Assembly (NCBI GenBank): GCA_023415715.1
Contig: JAEZJP010000267.1
Coordinates: 1-46,638 of the forward strand
DNA length: 46,638 bases
Origin: Bacillota bacterium
Lineage (GTDB): Bacteria > Bacillota > Clostridia > Christensenellales > Aristaeellaceae
Direction of reading: 5' to 3'
The notes under the pieces were generated by a model. It was given only the letters and a program-made list of their open reading frames with translations, was not told the origin of the DNA and did not search any database. The position numbers were made by a program, and so were the translations under genes. Each line of letters opens with the position of its first letter. The first letter of the stretch is position 1. Positions 1 through 7,675 of the stretch are shown piece after piece.

Positions 1-141
1 GGCTGGATACTACGATTTTCCAGCACAATACGAGCATCTACGGAAACTGCACTTATGCGGCTGAACCGCCGTGTACCGAACGGTACGCACGGTGGTGTGA
101 GAGGTCGGCGGGGGCTAAACGCCTCCGTCTCCTACTCGATT
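1..141 (+). mobile_element. Group II intron, 3' end (domains V and VI)
   Basis: Positions 65-95 fold into a domain V hairpin: an ACCGCCGTG arm, TACC, a GAAC loop, GGTA and a CACGGTGGT arm. Positions 100-133 fold into a domain VI hairpin with a GGCGGGGGC arm, TAAA loop and pairing CGCCTCC. A candidate branch-point A at 134 lies 7-8 nt before the expected 3' end (GAT or GATT at 140-141). A CGC triad near the base of domain V resembles bacterial introns with that variant. The short frame at 2-64 may be the last residues of the intron-encoded reverse transcriptase, which lies outside the window. Fold and order are seen in sequence; intron class is not assigned. Boundary uncertain by 1-2 nt. Confidence 0.82.
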
Positions 142-211
142 CTAGCATTTTTATCTTTAAAACGAATCATACCAGTTAGTAAAATTGGGTTATTCTATGC
201 TATATCATTTT

Positions 212-925
212 CTATTTCTTCTTCGCATTTTCGCTGTACAAAAGCGTTAGCGTCTTTTCCCCTGCGACGCCGTCGGCTTTCAGGCTGTTTTTTTCCTGGA
301 ACGCTTCAACGGCCTTTTCGGTGCCACGGCCAAAGACGCCATCGGCCTGCCCTTCCTTCAAATATCCAAGATCAATCAGCCTTTCCTGCAATGTCTTTAC
401 TTCGTCGCTGCTCATGCCCCGCCCCAACACTGTTACGGGTGTTGCGGTGGCGGCGGGCACCAAAGTCGGCGTCGCTGCTTTGGGTGACGGGGTGATAGGA
501 GACTGCGTGATTATCGCTTTTGACGGTGTTGGTACCGTATTGGCTGGCGGGACATCAACCGCAAGGCTGTTAGTGGGGGCGGATACGGGGATTGCATTGT
601 CGCGGGGGAGCGCATTTGCCAGCAAAAGAATGATAACAAAGCTGAAAAGGATCCAGGGCCAGACGGGGCGCTTCCTTTTTGGTTCCTGGCGCTTCACATA
701 AGTCATTCCAGTGCTTAAATTGATATTGCTGCTTTGTTGGCGCCGCGAGCCGCGGCTTGTCGGCCTTTGCGAATAGCCACCTTGCATTTTATGAATGACA
801 CCTGCAACAGGGTTCATTACGCTTGTTGTAAAATCGAAGCGCATAACTTCTAAACCCCGGCCTGCACCCGGACCGCACAGGCATAGGTTCTTCGTGCCAA
901 AGAAGTTATTAATGCGTAAACCCAT
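212..925 (-). CDS. Membrane-anchored peptidoglycan-binding domain protein
   Basis: 237 aa. The start at 925 is chosen because GGAGGG sits 7 nt upstream; a longer open frame to 982 has no ribosome site. Order of parts: a basic N-terminal cytoplasmic stretch, one membrane segment (about residues 90-107, WPWILFSFVIILLLANAL), a Pro/Thr/Ala-rich extracellular linker, and a C-terminal PG_binding_1-type domain (LGRGMSSDEVKTLQERLIDL, then a DGVFGRGTEKAVEAFQ repeat pattern). The fold usually binds peptidoglycan non-catalytically, and no hydrolase domain is attached. It is probably a wall-tethered membrane protein of unknown partner, transcribed alone from the promoter at 1139-1167. Confidence 0.82.
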   Translation of the reverse strand: MGLRINNFFGTKNLCLCGPGAGRGLEVMRFDFTTSVMNPVAGVIHKMQGGYSQRPTSRGSRRQQSSNINLSTGMTYVKRQEPKRKRPVWPWILFSFVIILLLANALPRDNAIPVSAPTNSLAVDVPPANTVPTPSKAIITQSPITPSPKAATPTLVPAATATPVTVLGRGMSSDEVKTLQERLIDLGYLKEGQADGVFGRGTEKAVEAFQEKNSLKADGVAGEKTLTLLYSENAKKK

Positions 926-1138
926 AGCGATACCCTCCGGCGGTGTAGGTGTCGTATGACTGCGCTCGTGTAATAAATGCATTGCTCAAGAATCCTGGTA
1001 CCGTACAACTCAAGGATGATTCCCGGTGCACGGTTTCGCTTCACTTTGAACTAAAGTACGCTCGCTTCATCAGTCAGGTTAAGGGTCAGTGCAAACATTT
1101 CATTTAACTTAAAATTATTACATTTTATTCATACATGC

Positions 1139-1167
1139 ATTATAACCTAAGTTGGGGAAGTTGGCAA
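1139..1167 (-). promoter_or_regulatory. Sigma-A type promoter for the peptidoglycan-binding gene
   Basis: Read on the minus strand, TTGCCA (1167-1162) and TATAAT (1144-1139) are separated by exactly 17 bases. Transcription would begin near 1132, leaving a leader of about 200 nt before the start codon at 925. I found no recognisable riboswitch in that leader. Confidence 0.6.
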
Positions 1168-1237
1168 TATATATCTGATTTGCACACACTGCTCCATGAC
1201 GTTTGAAATGTATGATTCTATTTTTTTCATTTATATC

Positions 1238-1265
1238 TTGACTTAGAGCACACTCCAGATATTAT
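1238..1265 (+). promoter_or_regulatory. Probable promoter for the aldo/keto reductase
   Basis: TTGACT at 1238-1243 and TATTAT at 1260-1265 are separated by 16 bases; TATACT at 1263-1268 is an alternative -10 with a 19-base spacer. It lies about 55 nt before the start codon. Confidence 0.5.
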
Positions 1266-1321
1266 ACTCCAGATTGTTCCATGTGCAACGCAGAGTGATT
1301 AAGAGATAGGAGATGAATCAT

Positions 1322-2434
1322 ATGAAATATGCTGCGTATGGGAAAACGGGGCTGCAGGTATCCAGATTCGGCTTGGGCTGCATGCGGTTCCCGCAGGAGG
1401 AGCAGGAAGCAATCCGGATGGTACGCTATGCCATTGATCACGGCGTAAACTATCTGGATACCGCTTATGCCTACCAAAACAGCGAGACAATCACAGGCAA
1501 GGCGCTGAAGGATGGGTACAGGGACAAAGCATACCTGGCCACCAAATGCCCGGTCTGGAATGTGACAAAACACTCGGACTTTGAAAAATATCTGGATGAA
1601 GAACTCTTGCGCCTTGGCACGGATCATATCGACGTTTATCTTCTTCATAACATGACCAACGCCCATTGGGAGATTGTGAAGAAGTACGACGGATTCAGCT
1701 TCCTTGACAAAATGGTCAGGAAGGGGAAAATCCTTCATAAGGCTTTTTCCATACACAACACGCTGCCGGCGTTCAAGGAAATTGTGGATGCCTATGATTG
1801 GGAAATGGTTCAAATACAGCTGAACATACTGGATGAAGCGCAGCAGGTTGGCGTGGAAGGGCTGAAGTACGCGGCAGACAAGGGCCTGGCGGTGGTGGTC
1901 ATGGAGCCGCTAAGGGGCGGGTATCTACTTACCAATGTTCCGGAAGAGGTAAAGGCGCTGATTGAGGCATACCCCGAAAAGCGCACGCTCGTGGAATGGT
2001 GTTTCCGCTGGCTGTACAACATGCCCGAGGTATCAGTGATCTTAAGCGGAACCAGCAGCATGGAACAGCTGAAGGAGAATTTGCGGATCTTTGAACAGGC
2101 GGAACCGATGGTGATGTCTATAGAGGATCAAAAACTGGTCCAAAGGATCCAGGAAGCTTACGAAGCCAAAAAAAGCATCGGCTGCACGGGCTGCAAGTAT
2201 TGCATGCCATGTCCCGAAGGCGTTGAGATTCCAGAAATATTCAAGGTGTACAATAGCCATCAGGTAACCCGGCCGCATACCATTGACAAGTATGTTTACC
2301 AAAACATCATTCTTCCCTCGGGCGCCGGCGGGGACCGGTGTGTTAATTGCGGAGCTTGCGCAAAGCATTGCCCGCAATCGCTTAAAATTCCCGAACTGCT
2401 GAAAATAGCCCATGCGGAATTAACTGCAAACTAG
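1322..2434 (+). CDS. Aldo/keto reductase with C-terminal 4Fe-4S ferredoxin domain
   Basis: 370 aa. The N-terminal 280 residues are an aldo/keto reductase barrel: GKTGLQVSRFGLGCMRFP near the start, DTAYAYQNSE with the catalytic Asp/Tyr, a Lys in ATKCPVWN and a His in YLLHNM. The C-terminus adds iron-sulfur ligands: CTGCKYCMPCPEG and later CVNCGACAKHCP, a two-cluster ferredoxin-like pattern. This architecture is common in anaerobic Firmicutes; the electron partner and substrate are unknown. The ATG at 1322 is preferred over the in-frame ATG at 1313 because AGGAG (1308-1312) touches 1313 but is 9 nt from 1322, and family members usually begin MKY..LGKTG. Monocistronic, with a terminator-like hairpin downstream. 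Confidence 0.9.
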   Translation: MKYAAYGKTGLQVSRFGLGCMRFPQEEQEAIRMVRYAIDHGVNYLDTAYAYQNSETITGKALKDGYRDKAYLATKCPVWNVTKHSDFEKYLDEELLRLGTDHIDVYLLHNMTNAHWEIVKKYDGFSFLDKMVRKGKILHKAFSIHNTLPAFKEIVDAYDWEMVQIQLNILDEAQQVGVEGLKYAADKGLAVVVMEPLRGGYLLTNVPEEVKALIEAYPEKRTLVEWCFRWLYNMPEVSVILSGTSSMEQLKENLRIFEQAEPMVMSIEDQKLVQRIQEAYEAKKSIGCTGCKYCMPCPEGVEIPEIFKVYNSHQVTRPHTIDKYVYQNIILPSGAGGDRCVNCGACAKHCPQSLKIPELLKIAHAELTAN

Positions 2435-2447
2435 GATTAATGAAATG

Positions 2448-2513
2448 GCCGGCCCCTTTGCCTTCATCAGCCATATGATGGATTGATAGACAAAGAGGCC
2501 GGCTTATTTATTT
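2448..2513 (+). terminator. Terminator-like hairpin after the aldo/keto reductase
   Basis: GCCGGCCCCTTTG (2448-2460) pairs with CAAAGAGGCCGGC (2491-2503) with one mismatched pair, and is followed by TTATTTATTT. The 30-nt loop contains a smaller CATCA/TGATG hairpin. It lies between convergent genes and may serve both. Confidence 0.6.
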
Positions 2514-2569
2514 GCCAGTAAATATGGGAAGTAGGATTGACTGCCCGTACTTAGCCGACTGTTCATGCG

Positions 2570-2785
2570 TTATCTGTGGAAAATGCTCCACCGCATCATT
2601 TCACAGATTTCACGTACTGTATCCTCCTTATCGCGTATGGCATCGCGAACTTCCCTGGATGGGAGTTTCATCTGTTTTCCTGCAAACAGCATTTTGAACA
2701 GGCATCGCAGCATATCAAATACTCTAATCGTTTTGCCAAAGCCTGCCTTGCCTGCGGCAAGACGGATGGATGGTTTTGCAAGCAT
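2570..2785 (-). CDS. Small basic protein of unknown function downstream of the sigma-factor operon
   Basis: 71 aa, not recognised. It begins 45 nt after the stop of the repeat-rich protein on the same strand, behind a strong AAAGGAGG. Two ATGs follow that site. The first (4 nt earlier, other frame) gives only 21 codons, so I chose the second, which gives a 71-codon frame with ordinary codon use. The middle is hydrophobic and basic (MLRCLFKMLFAGK) and the end is charged (EVRDAIRDKEDTVREICEMM). It is probably the third cistron of the ECF operon. It could also be a chance frame. Confidence 0.45.
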   Translation of the reverse strand: MLAKPSIRLAAGKAGFGKTIRVFDMLRCLFKMLFAGKQMKLPSREVRDAIRDKEDTVREICEMMRWSIFHR

Positions 2786-2830
2786 CCATTATGCACCTCC
2801 TTTTGGCGCAAAATAAGAGGCATGAACCGC

Positions 2831-4027
2831 TTACAAAAGCTGGAATTCCACTGTATTAATAACTTGGGTATCCGGATTGGTAAGCTGTTCATCGTTCAAT
2901 ATATCATTGAGCAGGCTGACCTCGACAATATCGGGGCCGATCAGCTCCACGGTCGACCGCTGTTCCGGAGAACAGGAAACATTCACACAGTCTTTGATCA
3001 TCAGCCTTTCCTCGATCCATTCGGGAGGAATATCCTTATCCAGCTTCACGTTGACGCAGTCTAAAAGGGTGATCCCCTCCGGGTGCCTTTCCAGCAGGCC
3101 CTTGTCCAGCAGGAAGGATATCTTGTCCCGAAGGACCAGGCCTTTTACCGCTTCCAGCGCTTCGTATTCGGCGCCAATGGCGTAGAAAGAATTGACGAGT
3201 TTTTCAGGAATCTGAACGCTGCCCAGCACTTTCAGGTACTCAAGCTGCCCGATAAGCGGCTCGCTTTCCATATCCAGCACAAGATCGCCGGCGATATACA
3301 GCTTCGATCCATACCTTTTCACAAGCGCTTCGTTCAGCACGGCGTCGTTGCCCACATAAGCACAGCCGTCGGGCACAATGTGGATTTCCGTGCTTTCATC
3401 GAACAGGGGGATGGCGGCTTCGGCCAAAGATTCCGTAAGAACGGCGGTTTTGGTCAGGAAGCGAACGCCTTTGTTTTGCAAGGCCGCCACGTCGGCATCG
3501 CCGCTTAATATAACGATGCGGCGCTTGGCGTAGTATCGCCCGGCTTTGGCCCTTAAGCGGAAGGTTTTGTCCACCAGGAAGGAGTTGTCCAGCCGGATGA
3601 CATCGGCCGGATAGCATTCGGTGTTGCCGTTTACCCTTAGCATATCCAGCTTGCCCGACAGGCTGTCGGGATAGGCGACGCTGCCATTGACCTGGATGAG
3701 GGCATAGTGGCGAAGGATCTCCTCCGTATCCTTCCCGATTTCCAGAGAGCCGTTGACCAAAAGTGCCACGGGCTGATTTGGGGCGTCGCCCGGCATGATT
3801 TCACACTTGCCGTTTACCACCTTGAGTTCGGCATGATCGGGCTTTACGAGCACCGTGGCAGCATTCACGATGACATGGTATCTGGGCATGAGTTCCTGGG
3901 TTTTTGCCGAGGTCAGAACCAGTGCCGCATTTACAAAGATGTTTTCGTAAGCCGCCAAAGTGGATTCGGCAACACTGCTCATGTCGCACAGCGCGCAGTT
4001 GATGCGCATGCTCTTTTTCTGTTCCAT
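2831..4027 (-). CDS. Repeat-rich (possible beta-solenoid) protein paired with an ECF sigma factor
   Basis: 398 aa. No named family recognised with confidence. Short strand-turn repeats of the form hydrophobic-x-hydrophobic-(V/A)-(N/G)-G-x recur about every 20-45 residues: VVNGKCEIM, LLVNGSLEIG, IQVNGSVAYP, LRVNGNTECYP, LYIAGDLVLD, LKVLGSVQIP. Two degenerate CVNV units lie near the end. This resembles bactofilin-like or other beta-solenoid stacks. There is no signal peptide or membrane segment, so it is probably cytoplasmic. A CALC pair near residue 12 is the only metal-like motif. Start supported by AAGGAGCG 6 nt upstream. It begins 15 nt after the sigma gene, the place usually held by an anti-sigma factor, so a regulatory role is possible but unproven. 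Confidence 0.75.
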   Translation of the reverse strand: MEQKKSMRINCALCDMSSVAESTLAAYENIFVNAALVLTSAKTQELMPRYHVIVNAATVLVKPDHAELKVVNGKCEIMPGDAPNQPVALLVNGSLEIGKDTEEILRHYALIQVNGSVAYPDSLSGKLDMLRVNGNTECYPADVIRLDNSFLVDKTFRLRAKAGRYYAKRRIVILSGDADVAALQNKGVRFLTKTAVLTESLAEAAIPLFDESTEIHIVPDGCAYVGNDAVLNEALVKRYGSKLYIAGDLVLDMESEPLIGQLEYLKVLGSVQIPEKLVNSFYAIGAEYEALEAVKGLVLRDKISFLLDKGLLERHPEGITLLDCVNVKLDKDIPPEWIEERLMIKDCVNVSCSPEQRSTVELIGPDIVEVSLLNDILNDEQLTNPDTQVINTVEFQLL

Positions 4028-4042
4028 GAAAACCGCTCCTTT

Positions 4043-4495
4043 TTATTTGTCTTTCAAAAGCGTTTGAAGGATCTTTCTTGCCGACAGAAGCCTGGCCCGC
4101 ACGGTGGAAGAAGGCAGATCGAACATTTCGCCAAGCTCTGTTGCGTTGTACCCGTGGAAATACCGGAGGGAAAAAAGAATTCTTTCGCTTTCCGGCAGCC
4201 GGCTAAGCATCTGGGCCACATGCACCGTGCTCAGGTCCGCCTCAAACATGGCTTCCGGTTCAACTTTGGGCGCATGTGTCAAGCGGCGGACCTGGTCGAT
4301 GAACAGATTGCGTGCCGTTTTGTACAGCCAGCTTAGGCACTTGGCTTCGGGCAGATCCGCAAGGAGATCGGCATGTGCCAACGCGCGCATGAAGGCATCC
4401 TGCACAATATCCTCGGCGAAGGCGGGATTTTTCGTGAGGGAGATACAAAACCTAAGCAGCTGCTGGTAATGCTGCCTGTAAAGCTCCTCGATCAT
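4043..4495 (-). CDS. ECF-family RNA polymerase sigma factor
   Basis: 150 aa, normal ECF length. Region 2 is seen in the first 70 residues (YRQHYQQLLRFCISLTKNPA, then AEDIVQDAFMRAL and WLYKTARNLFIDQVRR), the -10 recognition helix. Region 4 is at the end (LPESERILFSLRYFHGYNA, then ELGEMFDLPSSTVRARL), the -35 helix-turn-helix. The start at 4495 has AAAGGAGG 6 nt upstream; a longer frame to 4522 does not. First gene of a minus-strand operon. No classical zinc anti-sigma gene follows. The 7-bp inverted repeat at 4541-4557 lies in its upstream region. Confidence 0.9.
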   Translation of the reverse strand: MIEELYRQHYQQLLRFCISLTKNPAFAEDIVQDAFMRALAHADLLADLPEAKCLSWLYKTARNLFIDQVRRLTHAPKVEPEAMFEADLSTVHVAQMLSRLPESERILFSLRYFHGYNATELGEMFDLPSSTVRARLLSARKILQTLLKDK

Positions 4496-4540
4496 GGTAG
4501 CCCTCCTTTCCCGTGCCTTCACCTTTATAACGAACGGCGG

Positions 4541-4557
4541 TTATCAAGTGTTGATAA
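4541..4557. repeat. Perfect inverted repeat between the sigma operon and the polysaccharide operon
   Basis: TTATCAA, GTG, TTGATAA: 7-bp arms with a 3-nt centre, about 50 bp upstream of the sigma-factor start. A second, looser pair (ATAAC and GTTAT) flanks 4526-4545. The size fits a dimeric repressor site or an autoregulated promoter element; nothing shows which protein binds. Confidence 0.4.
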
Positions 4558-4650
4558 TGTTCACGAAATTTTTTGAATTTCCTCCCAAGTGACGAAGTGC
4601 CCACATCGAGTGAAGTGGCAGAAAATTCCATAAAACGCCAGGTTTCTTCG

Positions 4651-4678
4651 TTGCCAGATTTCTGGAATTGGATATACT
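4651..4678 (+). promoter_or_regulatory. Promoter of the surface-polysaccharide locus
   Basis: TTGCCA at 4651-4656, 16-base spacer, TATACT at 4673-4678. Predicted start near 4685, about 65 nt before the first gene. Confidence 0.6.
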
Positions 4679-4750
4679 GAACATAGCTTAGTTACGGACA
4701 AGCAGATTTCTTGCACAAGGGAATGCTATACGGGTACAGGGAGTGAAAAT

Positions 4751-6157
4751 ATGCAGGAACTGACGATCAAGGATATTCTGAAAATTATCAAGAAACGTTG
4801 GTGGATGATCGTTGCTTTCTGCATAATCGTGACGGCGGCTGCAGGGGTGTATTATGAAAGACAGCCGGATGTATATACGGCCCAGACCAAGCTGTATGTA
4901 CTGATGGACTATTTGGATGGCATGAACCAAACCCGGTTCGATGTAAATATCAGCGAGCAGCTTGCTGGTGATTTCACAGAGCTGATACGAATCCCGGACA
5001 TAATGGATAAGTCGAGGGAGCGTATGAAAGTCGGGGAAGGGGAGTTTGCTTCCGTATCGATTGGCATCAGTGCCGTTCCCAATACCAGCTTCCTTCGCAT
5101 CTCTGCCACAGGCAGAGACCCAAATTTGTGTATGCTGGCAGCTGATACTGTGAGCCAGGTTTTCATCGAATACATCCAGGAAATGAAAATGGATATGGTG
5201 TCTATTGTCGAGAAAGCGATGCTTCCCACAGCGCCCTCGGGCCCGGACCGAATGAAGAATATTTTGCTGGCAGGCGCTATAAGCCTTATGCTGGCTGTTG
5301 GCGTGGCCTTGGCCATAGATTTGCTCAATACCACTCTTAAAACCCCCGATGCCGTGGAATGCACGCTTGGCCTTCCGGTGCTTGCCAGCATCCAGAATTA
5401 CAAAAAGGAAGTCGAGCAGTTCGTTCAAAAACGTGTGCCGGGCGAAATGCTCTCCAAGGGCGTTCCTATCATTGTGAAAGAAAACATGCGGACTTTGGTA
5501 ACCAACGTGCAGTTTGCTACCATTGCCCATCCCGCCAAAACGATGCTTGTCACCTCAAGCTTTGCAGGCGAGGGAAAAAGCTCCCTGCTGCTTCTGCTGG
5601 CGGAGGCGTTTGCGGATCTTGGCAAGCGCGTACTGGTGGTGGATATGGATATGCGTAACCCCAGCATCGGGCAGTACCTTGGCGCGCGGGGTCGCAACGA
5701 CCTGTTTGATTATATGATTGGCCACTCCAGGCTGGAAGAGATTATCTGCAAAACCGGCAATCCGGACATACATTTCATAGACTCCCGGCACCGGTTGGCA
5801 TCCGTTTCCCAAATCGTAAACTTCGAGGTGTTCGACAAATTCCTTGATACCGTCAAGCGGGTGTATGATTTGGTTCTCTTTGACACACCTCCCTTGGGCC
5901 TGTTCATAGATGCAGCCGCGCTTGCCAATAAAATGGATGCGACGATGCTGGTGGTGGGCAGCGGCATGGGGGACCGCTCAGTTATCCGGGATGTGGTGGG
6001 GCAACTGAAAAAGGCTGAGGCAAATATCCTGGGCGTGGCCATGAACTTTGTGGAGCATCCCAGGTACCGCAGGCATTATTACGGAAAAGCCTACGGTTCC
6101 ACTGACGAGAAAAAGGAGACGGCCATCCCCTTTAAAAAGCAGACACAGGAGACTTGA
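4751..6157 (+). CDS. Fused polysaccharide co-polymerase (Wzz) and bacterial tyrosine kinase
   Basis: 468 aa. Residues 1-195 form a Wzz/CpsC-like chain-length regulator with membrane segments at about 18-35 and 170-191 bracketing an extracellular loop. Residues about 230-440 form a BY-kinase (CpsD-like): Walker A SSFAGEGKSS near 270, Walker A' VLVVDMDMRNPS, Walker B VLFDTPP near 376. The tail has a tyrosine cluster (RYRRHYYGKAYG, about 438-449) for autophosphorylation. In many Firmicutes the two halves are separate genes; here they are one polypeptide, as in Wzc. The start codon has GGGAG 7 nt upstream. It overlaps the phosphatase gene by one base, giving a kinase/phosphatase switch on polysaccharide export. 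Confidence 0.9.
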   Translation: MQELTIKDILKIIKKRWWMIVAFCIIVTAAAGVYYERQPDVYTAQTKLYVLMDYLDGMNQTRFDVNISEQLAGDFTELIRIPDIMDKSRERMKVGEGEFASVSIGISAVPNTSFLRISATGRDPNLCMLAADTVSQVFIEYIQEMKMDMVSIVEKAMLPTAPSGPDRMKNILLAGAISLMLAVGVALAIDLLNTTLKTPDAVECTLGLPVLASIQNYKKEVEQFVQKRVPGEMLSKGVPIIVKENMRTLVTNVQFATIAHPAKTMLVTSSFAGEGKSSLLLLLAEAFADLGKRVLVVDMDMRNPSIGQYLGARGRNDLFDYMIGHSRLEEIICKTGNPDIHFIDSRHRLASVSQIVNFEVFDKFLDTVKRVYDLVLFDTPPLGLFIDAAALANKMDATMLVVGSGMGDRSVIRDVVGQLKKAEANILGVAMNFVEHPRYRRHYYGKAYGSTDEKKETAIPFKKQTQET

Positions 6158-6867
6158 TGGATTCTAGAAAGGGCGGGCTTATGCTGGATATTCATTCGCA
6201 CATCCTTCCGGGGGTGGACGACGGCGCAAAATCCCACAGGCAGGCGCTTCAGATGCTGGCGGCCGCCCGTGACGCCGGCGTTGATATCCTGGTGGCTACA
6301 CCGCACCTTAAGCACTTGAGAGATGATGCAAGCCGCATTTCTGAAGCCTACTTTTGGCTAAAGCCCTACGCTCAGGCAGCCGGCATCCGTCTTCTTAGGG
6401 GGTATGAGGTCTCGTATCAGGTGCTTCTGGATCTTCCTTACTCGGAACTTGGCCGCTATTGTATTTCCGGAACGAATCTCCTTCTGCTGGAACTGGATAA
6501 TCTCCATCTTTTCCCCCAATGGAACCGGGTCCTTAACAGCCTTGTAAGGGCAGGGTATGAATTGGTGATAGCGCATCCGGAACGATATGTGTATATTCAG
6601 GAACATCCGGAGATAATTGGGAAAATAAGGAGATATGGGTGTAAAATCCAAATTGATGCCTATGCTTATCTCAAGCCGCCCTGGAATATAGAGAGGCGCA
6701 CTGCTGAAAGGCTGATTCGTAAAGGATGGATGGACTATATTGCCTCGGATGCCCACCGCCCGCAGGATTACAAGCAAATGAAGGCGGTTCTTAAAAGGCT
6801 TCAAGGCCGTCTTCCCGGTGATTGCATCTCCCAGGGAAACAACTTCGTCTTATCATCCTCCTTATAA
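6157..6867 (+). CDS. PHP-family protein-tyrosine phosphatase (CpsB/CapC type)
   Basis: 236 aa. Metal-binding PHP motifs in order: DIHSHILPGVDDG near the N-terminus, TPHL, ELDN, HPERY in the middle and SDAHRP near the end. CpsB enzymes dephosphorylate the tyrosine cluster of the partner BY-kinase. The start ATG at 6157 overlaps the upstream stop (TGATG) and has AGGAG 5 nt upstream; an in-frame ATG at 6181 is the alternative. An intrinsic terminator follows at 6921, so this may be the last gene of an early transcript unless antitermination occurs. Confidence 0.9.
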   Translation: MDSRKGGLMLDIHSHILPGVDDGAKSHRQALQMLAAARDAGVDILVATPHLKHLRDDASRISEAYFWLKPYAQAAGIRLLRGYEVSYQVLLDLPYSELGRYCISGTNLLLLELDNLHLFPQWNRVLNSLVRAGYELVIAHPERYVYIQEHPEIIGKIRRYGCKIQIDAYAYLKPPWNIERRTAERLIRKGWMDYIASDAHRPQDYKQMKAVLKRLQGRLPGDCISQGNNFVLSSSL

Positions 6868-6920
6868 TACAAACGCCACAACGGGCTGGCCAGTACGGTT
6901 TGTCTGACGGCAGCGGCGGC

Positions 6921-6995
6921 GCACATCGTTTCTCTTTCTTTCTTCCTCCTTAAGGGGGTAAGAAGGGCGAAGCTATGTGCATTTTTTGTTTTTTT
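6921..6995 (+). terminator. Intrinsic terminator between phosphatase and loaP genes
   Basis: GCACAT (6921-6926) pairs with ATGTGC (6975-6980), enclosing a long inner stem (about 6938-6949 with 6954-6966, one bulge, TTAA loop). It is followed at once by ATTTTTTG and seven more Ts. The position inside an otherwise co-directional polysaccharide locus, directly before a NusG paralogue, suggests a conditional terminator. Confidence 0.65.
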
Positions 6996-7082
6996 AAGCG
7001 GGCATTATCCCCTTATATAGTAAGAATTGCTGATCATTTGGAAACGGTTTCGATGTTCTTTCACCCGCAAGGAGGCTGTCCA

Positions 7083-7613
7083 ATGGATGACATAACCCAA
7101 AGCTATTGCCTGCAATGCACCGCCGGAAGAGAGGCAGGCGTAGCCCGTCAGATCCAGCAGGAAACGGGGCTTACCGCATTGGCACCCACCATTGTCCGGC
7201 TGGAATGGAAGGGCAAAGTGGCTTACCGCAAGGAGCAGATGATGTTTCCCGGCTATGTGTTCCTGTATGCCGGGAGCGGCACCCCCCCAAAGCTTTACGG
7301 CGTGCATCATATGCGCAGGCTATTGACCTATGGCGCAGACCAGCGCCAATTGTGCGGGCGCGACGCGGAAATTGCAAGGTGGCTCCTGCAATACGGCGGT
7401 GTGATCCGGGAGTCGAAAGCGCTTCGGGAAGGCGATCACATCGTTGTTGTGGACGGGCCCATGAAGGACATGGGCGGTGTTATTACAATGGTCAACAAGC
7501 AGCGGCAGCGGGCCAATATCAAGTTCACATTCGAGGGCATTACCCACAATGTATGGATGGCATTTGAGTGGGTCACCCCTGCAGAAGAGAAAGGATACCG
7601 CATGCTTGGGTGA
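7083..7613 (+). CDS. loaP: LoaP-type NusG paralogue, processive antiterminator
   Basis: 176 aa. The N-terminal NGN domain begins SYCLQCTAGREAGVARQIQQ and contains MMFPGYVFLYAG. The C-terminal KOW domain is at EGDHIVVVDGPMKDMGGVI. Length and NGN-KOW order fit NusG, but the divergent sequence and its place in a polysaccharide locus fit the LoaP/UpxY type of specialised paralogue, which lets RNA polymerase pass terminators in one long operon. The start at 7083 has AAGGAGG 7 nt upstream; an upstream in-frame ATG at 6975 lies within the terminator's T-run and is rejected. The terminator at 6921-6995 and a small hairpin at 7623-7654 are candidate targets. Confidence 0.85.
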   Translation: MDDITQSYCLQCTAGREAGVARQIQQETGLTALAPTIVRLEWKGKVAYRKEQMMFPGYVFLYAGSGTPPKLYGVHHMRRLLTYGADQRQLCGRDAEIARWLLQYGGVIRESKALREGDHIVVVDGPMKDMGGVITMVNKQRQRANIKFTFEGITHNVWMAFEWVTPAEEKGYRMLG

Positions 7614-7675
7614 GTGATTCTCTTGTTTTCTTTTTGGCAGCACCTTGAAAACGAAATAAGTAGGGAGAGAGCAGT

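Noticed and set aside
55..495. 146-codon plus-strand frame at the left end
   Set aside because: It translates the intron RNA domains and the antisense of the peptidoglycan-binding gene; no ribosome site.
7623..7654. TTGTTTTC/GAAAACGA hairpin after loaP as a terminator
   Set aside because: Short AT-rich stem with a G-T pair, a 16-nt loop and no T-run; kept only as a possible LoaP target.
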